From Desulfobacterales bacterium (lineage in GTDB: Bacteria; Desulfobacterota; Desulfobacteria; Desulfobacterales; Desulfobacteraceae): DNA of 13,726 nt. Shown piece after piece: positions 1-5,840 of the stretch. The stretch covers positions 1 to 13,726 of the forward strand of contig JAKSAU010000305.1 in the NCBI GenBank assembly GCA_022361535.1. Reading direction: 5' to 3'. Below the pieces are notes generated by a model. The model searched no databases. It was not told where the DNA came from and saw nothing but the letters and a program-made list of their open reading frames with translations. Numbering within the stretch: position 1 is the stretch's first letter; every line of letters begins with the position of its first letter. The translations under genes and the position numbers were made by a program.

Positions 1-656
1 GCTTCATCAGCATTGACTTTATGATTCAGAAGGTTACCTGCCCTGTAATAAGCATCCATAGTGATCAGCACCCTGGAATTGGAGTCAACAATTCTGTCCG
101 CGCAAGCTGATGCCGAGAATCCGCCGAATACGACGGAATGGATAACACCCAATCTTGCGCAAGCAAGCATCGTAATAGGCAGTTCCGCGGACATGGGCAT
201 ATGTATGGTTACCCTGTCACCGCGTTTTAGTTTGGCATCATTTTTCAGCAGGGAAGCAAATTCATTCACCCGAACATACAGTTCTTGATAGGTTACATGA
301 TCGACTCTTTCTTCTTCTAATTCGGGAACAAAATGGATGGCTGTCTTGTTTTTATTGTCTTTAAGATGGCGGTCAATGCAGTTGTACGATGCGTTTATTT
401 TTCCGCCTTTGAACCATTTGTAGCAGGGTGCGTCAGAAGTATCTAATACCTCGTCCCAATATTTGTACCAGTCTAACAGCTCAGCATATTCAGTAAAGTA
501 GTCAGGGAAGTTGTCCAGACTGAACCTGTCAAAGATGTCAGGATCAGAAAGGTTAGCCTGGCCAGTAAATTTGGGTGAAGGGTGATAGTAATCCTCTTCT
601 TTCCAGTGTACTGCGATTTGGGCTTCAGTAGTTTCGACAACTTCTTTTTTACTCAT
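1..656 (-). CDS. acs: Acetyl-CoA synthetase (AMP-forming), N-terminal part, cut by the window edge
   Basis: This enzyme activates acetate to acetyl-CoA through acetyl-AMP in the cytoplasm. The first 218 residues are visible and the 3' end lies beyond base 1; the family is usually about 650 residues. Family marks are the segment around residues 77-98 (PCYKWFKGGKINAS then YNCIDRHL), RGDRVTIHMPM at 145-155, and the very typical VVFGGFSA at 175-182. The start is ATG at 656-654, preceded by a well spaced AAAGGAG (the complement reads AAAGGAGATGCATAATG). The catalytic lysine and most of the adenylate-forming core are not in view. The gene is divergent from the LUD-domain gene at 1327 and has a long leader (see 719-864). 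The function is secure from sequence; whether it serves acetate uptake or scavenging cannot be judged here. Confidence 0.96.
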   Translation of the reverse strand, partial: MSKKEVVETTEAQIAVHWKEEDYYHPSPKFTGQANLSDPDIFDRFSLDNFPDYFTEYAELLDWYKYWDEVLDTSDAPCYKWFKGGKINASYNCIDRHLKDNKNKTAIHFVPELEEERVDHVTYQELYVRVNEFASLLKNDAKLKRGDRVTIHMPMSAELPITMLACARLGVIHSVVFGGFSASACADRIVDSNSRVLITMDAYYRAGNLLNHKVNADE

Positions 657-718
657 TATGCATCTCCTTTAGAATATATATTAACGATTTATAATCATTG
701 ATAATTTTAAAGAATGCT

Positions 719-785
719 GAGGACGGCACCACCTCCCTTGTTATGGTATGTTATTCGCACCTATCCTGTGTATAGGGCTTACCAT
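719..785 (-). promoter_or_regulatory. Possible structured leader of acs
   Basis: Three sets of complementary arms lie 60-130 bases before the acs start. They are ATGGTA (743-748) with TACCAT (780-785), nested inside it CCTAT (760-764) with ATAGG (772-776), and next to them GAGG (719-722) with CCTC (732-735). On the acs transcript they would give a two-part stem followed by a small hairpin. The stems are short, so chance pairing is possible, and no known riboswitch class matches by eye. Confidence 0.25.
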
Positions 786-843
786 GCTGGTTCAGGTTAG
801 TCAGTTAAAGGTTTATCTGGTAACTTCTTTATATTTTTTTAAA

Positions 844-864
844 GTCTGTCAGTTTGGGACAGAC
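844..864. promoter_or_regulatory. Perfect 7-7-7 inverted repeat, operator-like
   Basis: GTCTGTC (844-850) and GACAGAC (858-864) are perfect inverted copies separated by 7 bases. The element lies 188 bases before the acs start and 183 bases before the possible promoter of the LUD gene. No gene ends into it from the left, so a terminator role is unlikely; a binding site for a dimeric regulator of acs fits better. The regulator is unknown. Confidence 0.35.
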
Positions 865-1047
865 ATTCTTTCAAAAACCAGAGCAGGCGGCGGTAGAGGT
901 CAAGTGACGTGAAAAATCGCAGTCATTTGCTGAATTCGATTTATGCTTAAATTTACAAATATTAAGATATCACAATGAAGTCAATAAAAAAGTGCAGTTT
1001 TTTCATAAATTATTGATTCGACAGGTTACGGTTTGATTTTCAATGTA

Positions 1048-1075
1048 TTGGCAATATTGTCAAAACATTTATAAA
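1048..1075 (+). promoter_or_regulatory. Sigma-70-like promoter of the LUD-domain gene with overlapping palindrome
   Basis: TTGGCA (1048-1053) and TATAAA (1070-1075) are separated by 16 bases, each matching the consensus at five of six positions. The near-palindrome TTGGCAATATTGTCAA (1048-1063, perfect core CAATATTG) covers the -35 box, as a repressor site would. A start near 1082 would give a leader of about 245 bases. An alternative pair, TTGATT (1033-1038) and TATTGT (1055-1060), lies just upstream. Confidence 0.45.
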
Positions 1076-1158
1076 TATAGGCCAGAAGGAAATATGAATT
1101 GTTAATTAACTTTGTTTGATTAAAATAAACAGACCGTATTTTACGGGTTTTCTATCAT

Positions 1159-1269
1159 ATGTTCTCTGATTCGCAGTTATTAATCAGGCAAAAAAATGAG
1201 CTGATATACAAGCTGAACCAATGGATTGAAATCGTCATCGGTGATCATGAAATAATCGTTGCCTTGTAA
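1159..1269 (+). CDS. Possible small ORF of 36 codons in the leader of the LUD-domain gene
   Basis: An ATG at 1159 opens a frame of 36 codons ending in TAA at 1267-1269. The product begins MFSDSQLLIRQKNELIYK and ends in GDHEIIVAL; it has a mixed charged and hydrophobic composition and could form one amphipathic helix. There is no clear ribosome binding site before the ATG, and no family is recognised. It lies between the possible promoter at 1048-1075 and the LUD gene at 1327, so it would be on the same transcript. It may be a leader peptide, a decayed fragment or chance. Confidence 0.2.
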   Translation: MFSDSQLLIRQKNELIYKLNQWIEIVIGDHEIIVAL

Positions 1270-1326
1270 TTCTTAACTCAGGTATAGTTCTCTTGTTGAT
1301 ACTAATTACATGTATGAGGAGATCCG

Positions 1327-1980
1327 ATGAAAAACCCTATCGATAATTATTGGCAGTTGAAACTTGAGGCAGTTAAGGAAAGTCTTGAAAACAATAATTT
1401 TGAAGTTCATATTGCTGATTCGGCACAAAGCGCTAATGAATTGGCTTTAACCGAAATCATCCCTCCTCTTGGCGCTAAAAGCGTTTCATGGGGCGGGTCA
1501 ATGTCTTTTGTAGGAACCGGCTTGTTTCATGCCCTTAAAGATGACCCTGATCTCGAAGTCCTCAATACATTTGATAAAAGCTTACCAGTGGATGAAATGT
1601 TGGAACTTCGACGCCAATCTCTGCTTGTCGATTTGTTCATCACAGGTACAAACGCTGTAACGGAAGCAGGGCACCTGGTTAACCTGGACATGATCGGAAA
1701 TCGTGTAGCTGCAATGATGTGGGGTCCCAAAAATGTTCTTCTGATTATTGGCAGAAACAAAATTTGCGGAGATCTTGAAGATGCCATGTTCAGGATAAAA
1801 AATTATGCTGCACCGGTTAATACAATGAATCTGGACAAGAAAACGCCTTGTAGAAAAACCGGTATTTGCCACGATTGTGCAAGCCCGGATAGAATATGTA
1901 ATTATTGGACAATAACCGAAAAATGTTTTTCAAAAGGCAGGATTAAAATCATTCTGGTCAATGAAGATCTAGGATTTTAA
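1327..1980 (+). CDS. LUD-domain (DUF162, LutC-like) protein
   Basis: This 217-residue protein belongs to the LUD family, which includes LutB and LutC of the L-lactate oxidation complex. Its role here is not proven, because many stand-alone LUD proteins lie outside lut operons. Family marks are SWGGSMSF at 54-61, TGTNAVTEAGHLVNLDMIGN at 106-125, and MWGPKNVLLIIGRNK at 131-145. A C-terminal cysteine cluster (C175, C181, C184, C191, C200, plus C147) suggests a metal or Fe-S site, which is inference. The start ATG follows GAGGAG at good spacing. No lutA, lutB or lactate permease gene is next to it; its neighbours are divergent acs and the convergent acyP operon. Length agrees with short stand-alone members. 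Calling it a lactate utilisation protein reflects the family name more than evidence. Confidence 0.85.
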   Translation: MKNPIDNYWQLKLEAVKESLENNNFEVHIADSAQSANELALTEIIPPLGAKSVSWGGSMSFVGTGLFHALKDDPDLEVLNTFDKSLPVDEMLELRRQSLLVDLFITGTNAVTEAGHLVNLDMIGNRVAAMMWGPKNVLLIIGRNKICGDLEDAMFRIKNYAAPVNTMNLDKKTPCRKTGICHDCASPDRICNYWTITEKCFSKGRIKIILVNEDLGF

Positions 1981-2013
1981 ATATGCACACTATTGTCATT
2001 TTTCGACAAAACA

Positions 2014-2031
2014 ATCCCGGCAGGATGGGAT
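2014..2031 (-). terminator. Weak hairpin that could end the mot-dinB-acyP transcript
   Basis: ATCCC (2014-2018) and GGGAT (2027-2031) form a 5-bp stem with an 8-base loop. Read on the minus strand it is followed by TGTTTTG, a poor T-tract. It lies about 95 bases beyond the acyP stop. The stem is short, so this is only a candidate. No better terminator was seen for either convergent gene between 1981 and 2126. Confidence 0.2.
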
Positions 2032-2126
2032 CTCATATATGGTAAAAGCCCTGTACACGTAGCAGCTTACATTCACTGAGCAGCATTAATAGCTTTTTTC
2101 AAAAAGATACCCAAGAAAGTTTATGC

Positions 2127-2408
2127 TTAGTAGAGTACATCAAACTGCTTTAAATCGGACTGAACCGTAACACTTTGAGGGATCACCCTGTCTACCGAAG
2201 ACAGGGGCGATCCCTTTTCACACCACACTAACATATCATCAATCTTCTCTTGTTTTCCCTGGAACAGAGCTTGAACCGATCCATCAGGCATGTTTTTAAC
2301 ATAACCTTTAAGGTGCCTTTCCATTGCGGCCCTTCTTGTTTCAGCACGAAAAAAGACCCCTTGAACTTTACCAATAATGGTTACATGAACCGCTTTATAT
2401 TCAGTCAT
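2127..2408 (-). CDS. acyP: Acylphosphatase
   Basis: This small cytoplasmic enzyme of 93 residues hydrolyses the carboxyl-phosphate bond of acyl phosphates. Both family signatures are complete: GKVQGVFFR at 13-21, with R21 as the phosphate-binding arginine, and GYVKNMPDGSVQALFQG at 35-51, with N39 as the catalytic asparagine. The chosen start is ATG at 2408, which overlaps the dinB stop by 8 bases and has GGAGG eight bases upstream. A TTG at 2423 would add five residues, but it overlaps that ribosome binding site and is unlikely. It is the last gene of the minus-strand operon. Acylphosphatases usually have no assigned pathway; a link to acetyl phosphate would be speculation. Confidence 0.95.
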   Translation of the reverse strand: MTEYKAVHVTIIGKVQGVFFRAETRRAAMERHLKGYVKNMPDGSVQALFQGKQEKIDDMLVWCEKGSPLSSVDRVIPQSVTVQSDLKQFDVLY

Positions 2409-3600
2409 CCTTAGTTCCTCCAATAAATTTGGGACGAGGGGTTTTGCCTTCTAAGCTCGCCTTTTTAAGTATATCGGCACCGAACTTAGAAATTACACTA
2501 TCCATGGCTTTGTCAACAGATTCCCATTGCCGGTTCGTCGTCTCATTTTGATCTGGTAAAAGTGATAATTGCACAGGTTCCGAACGGTCTTGAAAATCAG
2601 AAACGCCTACGCCTATTAATCGTATTTTTTTCTTAACTTTTACCTTTTCCATCAAAGATACTGCTTCATCATATATGGCATTGGAAGAGGCTATCCAGTT
2701 TGCAGTCTTTTTGCTTCTTGTCACTGTGGTAAAGTCTGAAAACTTTATTTTGATACTGACATTTCGACATAGCCATTTTTTCGCCCGAAGATCTCTACCG
2801 ACTCGATGCGCATGGGCCAAAAGAATTTTACGAATATCATCTAAATGGCATACATCTTTAGAGAGTGTTGTTTCACTTGAAATTGATTTTCTTGTTGATG
2901 TTGGCTCTACACGAGTTCTGTCAATTCCATGGGCAAGTTCAAACAGCCTTTTTCCCATTTTACCGAATTTACGATTGAGCAGGTCCATATCAAGTTGTTT
3001 AATATCTCCAAGCGTTGAAACCTGGAGTACCTCCATTTGTTTCATTGCTCTTGCACCAACACCAGGGACCTTTTTGATAGGTAAATTGTTAATGACATGA
3101 TCGACTTTCTCTTTTGGGATAATAGTCAAACCATCCGGCTTATTCATATCCGATGCAATTTTTGCAAGAAACCTGACCGGTGCAATACCGATTGAACAGG
3201 TTAAAGATAATTCCTTGAAAATTTTAAGTTTAATCTGTTCGGCTATCTGTTCAGGCGAACCAAATAGTTTCGCACATCCATGCACATCCAAAAACGCTTC
3301 ATCTATTGATACAGGTTCAACCAAAGGAGAAAACTGCCTTAAGATGTCCATGATTTTTTTTGAATCTCTGGAATACTTGTTCCGACTTCCCGGCTGAATG
3401 ATTACATGGGGGCATTTTTGTTTTGCCTTAAATACCGGCATAGCAGAGTGAATGCCATATTTTCGTGCTTCATAACTTGCAGTAGAGACAACGCTTCGTT
3501 TTGAATAACCCGAAATGATGACAGGTTTTCCTTTTAATGCAGGATTATCCCGCTGCTCCACAGCAGCAAAGAAAGCATCCATATCGACGTGGAGGATCAT
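2401..3600 (-). CDS. dinB: DNA polymerase IV (Y-family translesion polymerase)
   Basis: This 399-residue error-prone polymerase copies across damaged DNA. The palm carries HVDMDAFFAAVE at 4-15 (D6 metal ligand, F11 in the steric-gate position) and SIDEAFLDV at 98-106 (D100 and E101 as the other acidic residues). SYEARKYGI lies at 42-50. The helix-hairpin-helix region NLPIKKVPGVG is at 172-182, and the little-finger domain follows from about 235. QLSLL at 344-348 is a good sliding-clamp binding motif; unlike E. coli, where it ends the protein, about 50 residues follow it, including the segment KFGADILKKASL (372-383). The start ATG overlaps the pilZ stop (ATGA) and the stop overlaps acyP, so translation is probably coupled to both neighbours. 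No LexA box was seen in front of it, since it starts inside the operon. Confidence 0.97.
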   Translation of the reverse strand: MILHVDMDAFFAAVEQRDNPALKGKPVIISGYSKRSVVSTASYEARKYGIHSAMPVFKAKQKCPHVIIQPGSRNKYSRDSKKIMDILRQFSPLVEPVSIDEAFLDVHGCAKLFGSPEQIAEQIKLKIFKELSLTCSIGIAPVRFLAKIASDMNKPDGLTIIPKEKVDHVINNLPIKKVPGVGARAMKQMEVLQVSTLGDIKQLDMDLLNRKFGKMGKRLFELAHGIDRTRVEPTSTRKSISSETTLSKDVCHLDDIRKILLAHAHRVGRDLRAKKWLCRNVSIKIKFSDFTTVTRSKKTANWIASSNAIYDEAVSLMEKVKVKKKIRLIGVGVSDFQDRSEPVQLSLLPDQNETTNRQWESVDKAMDSVISKFGADILKKASLEGKTPRPKFIGGTKDD

Positions 3601-3989
3601 TGCTTCATTTTTTGTAAATCGTGTTTTTGCATTTCTAAAACATACTTATGAACCATTTCGTATCTATCAACAGAGCAGTTTTCAAAAATACAATGGCAAA
3701 TATTATTTTCAGTCAAATGCAAAATTCTTAAGTCTGAACTGAATACAGGATCTTTTACAAAATTGGGCATGGTTAAATCGAGCACTATATTATCTGCGTC
3801 GTATTTTTTGAATCCCTGATTTTCAAAGGCTAACCCTCCGGCACTGATATCAAGCACCCTGACAGTCTTCCCTTTAAATTTCATGGTCAGTTGTCTGTCA
3901 TCAGTAAATACATACCTGAATGCATTACGCTGATCAGCAACATCATCTACTGTAAGGGGGTTTATTGGCTTCGCTTTTTTCCAGAACAA
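3597..3989 (-). CDS. PilZ-domain protein, probable c-di-GMP receptor
   Basis: A 130-residue single-domain PilZ protein. Both c-di-GMP binding motifs are present: RNAFR (R21 and R25, the RxxxR motif) and LDISAGG (D47, S49, G52, the DxSxxG motif), so it should bind the messenger. There is no signal peptide or membrane segment. The chosen start is TTG at 3989, six bases after AGGAGG; another TTG at 3995 is too close to that site. The ribosome binding site and start lie inside the end of motB, overlapping it by 47 bases. Its position straight after motAB suggests that it acts on the stator or motor, as YcgR-type brakes do, although it lacks the extra N-terminal domain of YcgR. The stop overlaps the dinB start. 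Confidence 0.85.
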   Translation of the reverse strand: MFWKKAKPINPLTVDDVADQRNAFRYVFTDDRQLTMKFKGKTVRVLDISAGGLAFENQGFKKYDADNIVLDLTMPNFVKDPVFSSDLRILHLTENNICHCIFENCSVDRYEMVHKYVLEMQKHDLQKMKQ

Positions 3990-4692
3990 ACTCAACCCTC
4001 CTGTTTTTGGCCCGGTTTTCCTCTGTGGAGTTATCTGATAGTGAAATAATATCTGCGTATCCTGTTGCAGTAAGTCGTTTTGGATCGACTCCCTTTGAAA
4101 TTAAATACTTGAGTACGGTCGTAGCTCTGATAGCGGACAATTCCCAATTGGACGGAAACTCTTTGGTAGCGATGGGAACATTATCAGTGTGTCCTTTTAT
4201 GTTAATATTGTACTCCTGGTATTCTTTGAATAGATCAATCATGCGGTCAATACCTGGCAATGCAGATGGATTCAGCCGTGCAGACCCTGAAGAAAACAAG
4301 GCTTCACCAGATACGGTAAGAATCATTTTTCCGCTGCTTGCCTCAAGTGCAATATGTTCTTTTTGTGCTGCATTTTTAACCATGCGGTCCATGGATCTGT
4401 ACAAGGCGGCATCACGGTTTCTAATTCCTGTAATTTCGTCAATCTTAACTTTTTTATCAAATCCGTCCGGCCTGCCAAGCACTGTCATCAATCCCTGCAT
4501 TTCAGGACGTTTTCTTACTTCAACTTTTACAGCTGCAATAGTGGTTTTATACCGCTCTTTTTCAAAAGAGGCCAAAGAGTACAGGAGAACAAAGAAGACC
4601 ATTAACAGGGTCATCAGATCCGCATAAGTGATCAGCCAATCCGCCTTGTCATCCTGATTAATTAAATAGGAATTATACTCGTCAGGCTTCAT
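3943..4692 (-). CDS. motB: Flagellar stator protein MotB (PomB/MotB family)
   Basis: This inner-membrane stator subunit couples ion flow to flagellar rotation and anchors to peptidoglycan; it has 249 residues. The single membrane helix is near 20-42, with the essential ion-binding aspartate D25 in WLITYADLMTLL. A periplasmic linker follows, and an OmpA-type peptidoglycan-binding domain occupies about 120-238, with GHTDNVP at 167-173, NWELSAIRA at 182-190 and NRRVEFVLE at 230-238. The start ATG overlaps the motA stop (ATGA). Whether the ion is H+ or Na+ cannot be decided from the sequence. The last 47 bases also hold the ribosome binding site and start of pilZ. No separate flagellar genes are in the window. 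Confidence 0.96.
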   Translation of the reverse strand: MKPDEYNSYLINQDDKADWLITYADLMTLLMVFFVLLYSLASFEKERYKTTIAAVKVEVRKRPEMQGLMTVLGRPDGFDKKVKIDEITGIRNRDAALYRSMDRMVKNAAQKEHIALEASSGKMILTVSGEALFSSGSARLNPSALPGIDRMIDLFKEYQEYNINIKGHTDNVPIATKEFPSNWELSAIRATTVLKYLISKGVDPKRLTATGYADIISLSDNSTEENRAKNRRVEFVLEKSEANKPPYSR

Positions 4693-5468
4693 TGTGTGAC
4701 CTTAACATCCATCTGATCAAGGGGCTGGCGCAACCTGGAAGAGATAAAACTGGACAACTTTTCATAGATAAGGACAGGATTATTATTATTTATGATGGAT
4801 ATCGCGCCTTCACGCATAATTTCAAGGCTGATAGTTTCAACAACGGTTCTGGATCTTAGTTTTCCTGCAACAGGCAAAAAGAAAAGCGTTGAAAGAAAAG
4901 AGCCGTAAAAGGTTGTCAACAGGGCAGTCGCCATGGCAGGTCCAATATGGGCCGGGTCCTGGAGACGGGAAAGCATCTGAACCAATCCGATAAGGGTACC
5001 AAGCATACCAAAGGCAGGCGCATAAATGCCCATTTTTCTAAATACGTCTTGTACGATAAAATGCCTCATCTGAAGGGATTGTATCTCAGTGGTAAGAGCA
5101 GCACGTATTACTTCCTCAGATGAGCCGTCAGCAAGAAGGCCGCATGCTTTTTTTAAAAAAGAGGATCGGGTTTTGACATGTGAAAGGTGAAGCAAGCCTT
5201 GTCGCCGTGATATCCTGCTTAAGCGGATCATAGTGGCCACAGCCTGGTTGGGGTCGTCTTTTTCCTTGGTGAAAACAAAATATGCAGCCTTAAATGCGGC
5301 AAAGACATCCCTGAACTGGAAGGTAATCAAGGTGGTGGCCAATGTGCCGCCGAAAACGATCATCAACCCTGGAACATTGATAAAATTATACACATCTCCG
5401 CCAAGGAAGATAGCTGAAATAATGAGCGATAGCCCGGATATTATACCGATAAACGAAGCCAGATCCAT
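4689..5468 (-). CDS. motA: Flagellar stator protein MotA (PomA/MotA family)
   Basis: This inner-membrane stator subunit has 259 residues. Membrane helices lie near 3-22, 32-50, 148-168 and 180-202. GIYAPAFGMLGTLIGLV at 147-163 and GPAMATALLTTFYGSFLS at 176-193 are the conserved channel segments, close to PomA and the short MotA class. In the cytoplasmic loop, which contacts FliG, R88 is in the place of E. coli R90, but the place of the conserved glutamate (E. coli E98, Vibrio PomA E96) is serine S96. The chosen start ATG at 5468 follows AGGTGA at good spacing and begins MDLASFIG, as PomA does; the frame stays open upstream to 5567 but that part does not resemble the family. First gene of the operon. 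Confidence 0.95.
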   Translation of the reverse strand: MDLASFIGIISGLSLIISAIFLGGDVYNFINVPGLMIVFGGTLATTLITFQFRDVFAAFKAAYFVFTKEKDDPNQAVATMIRLSRISRRQGLLHLSHVKTRSSFLKKACGLLADGSSEEVIRAALTTEIQSLQMRHFIVQDVFRKMGIYAPAFGMLGTLIGLVQMLSRLQDPAHIGPAMATALLTTFYGSFLSTLFFLPVAGKLRSRTVVETISLEIMREGAISIINNNNPVLIYEKLSSFISSRLRQPLDQMDVKVTQ

Positions 5469-5510
5469 ATTGCTTTCACCTGTTTTGTCCCGTAAGGACT
5501 GATTTAAAGA

Positions 5511-5541
5511 CATGTAACCTGTGTAACAGCAGGTATACATG
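5511..5541. repeat. Imperfect inverted repeat in the motA leader
   Basis: CATGTAACCTG (5511-5521) pairs with CAGGTATACATG (5530-5541): 11 pairs with one extra A, and an 8-base loop. It lies 43 bases before the motA start and immediately after the possible motA transcription start, so it could be an operator or a hairpin in the 5' leader. Confidence 0.4.
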
Positions 5542-5543
5542 CT

Positions 5544-5549
5544 ATTATA
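5544..5549 (-). promoter_or_regulatory. Possible -10 box of the mot operon
   Basis: The minus strand reads a perfect TATAAT 76 bases before the motA start. No good -35 box lies at 16-18 bases: TTGACC is present but only 12 bases away, and the hexamer at 17 bases is TTTTCT. No clear sigma-28 or sigma-54 flagellar promoter was found. Confidence 0.3.
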
Positions 5550-5756
5550 TTCGACCAACAGGGTCAAGAAAATTGGATGATTGAATCACATCAACCTGTC
5601 TGACGCTTGCAAGTAGCCCCATTTGTCCCAAAAAAAGATTTCATTTAATTTCAAATGAAAATACAGTTTTTCGCTCGTGGTAAAAACGAGTCCTTATTGA
5701 ATTATGAGGTAACAAAAAGAAGGCTCCATAGTCTTTGGGCTTGTCAAAAAGAAGGA

Positions 5757-5798
5757 TTGATTAACCAATGGTTGATCTGGTATCTATTGATCGATCAA
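5757..5798. repeat. Three TTGATY direct repeats at 15-base spacing, ending in a palindrome
   Basis: TTGATT (5757), TTGATC (5772) and TTGATC (5787) start exactly 15 bases apart. The last one is also the left half of the perfect 12-bp palindrome TTGATCGATCAA (5787-5798). AACCA-A-TGGTT (5763-5773) is a second small palindrome inside. The group lies 43-84 bases before the GTG start of the binding-protein gene, where an operator would be expected. The same bases also fit the open frame mentioned at 5655-5840. Confidence 0.4.
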
Positions 5799-5840
5799 CG
5801 GTTTTTCCGCATACATCGGTATAAAGGAACGTACAAGCGA

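Larger units (their letters stand above)
657..1326. other. 670-base intergenic region between divergent acs and LUD-domain genes
   Basis: No convincing full-length gene lies here. The acs side (657-870) holds several small inverted repeats. The middle (about 920-1130) is very A+T rich. The right side carries a promoter-like pair (1048-1075), the perfect 10-bp palindrome GTTAATTAAC (1101-1110), a small hairpin CCGTA-TTT-TACGG (1134-1146) and a possible 36-codon ORF (1159-1269). No known riboswitch was recognised. Confidence 0.7.
5469..5840. other. Divergent control region between motA and the peptide-binding lipoprotein gene
   Basis: The region is 372 bases. It contains a possible motA promoter, the imperfect inverted repeat 5511-5541, three TTGATY direct repeats at 5757-5792 and short palindromes. 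An open frame continuous with the lipoprotein gene covers 5655-5840, starting at an ATG without a ribosome binding site; I treat it as non-coding because a lipoprotein signal peptide begins only after 5841. Confidence 0.55.

Noticed and set aside
61..288. Plus-strand open frame of 75 codons
   Set aside because: It is antisense to the strongly supported acs coding region and has no ribosome binding site or family likeness.
2084..2107. CTTTTTTCAAAAAG as part of a terminator after acyP
   Set aside because: The arms leave a 2-base loop, too small to fold, and no G+C-rich stem is present.
3965..4627. Plus-strand open frame of 220 codons opposite motB
   Set aside because: It is a mirror of the motB reading frame; the motB product is unmistakable, and the antisense product resembles nothing known.
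5537..5567. Upstream starts for motA that would add up to 33 residues
   Set aside because: The added residues do not resemble the family, and the ATG at 5468 has a good ribosome binding site and gives the standard PomA-like start.
5615..5630. Sigma-54-like sequence on the minus strand upstream of motA (TGGGAC and GGGGCT)
   Set aside because: The GG and GC are correctly spaced, but the -12 element lacks the TT of TTGC and the -24 element has one mismatch; it is too weak to call.
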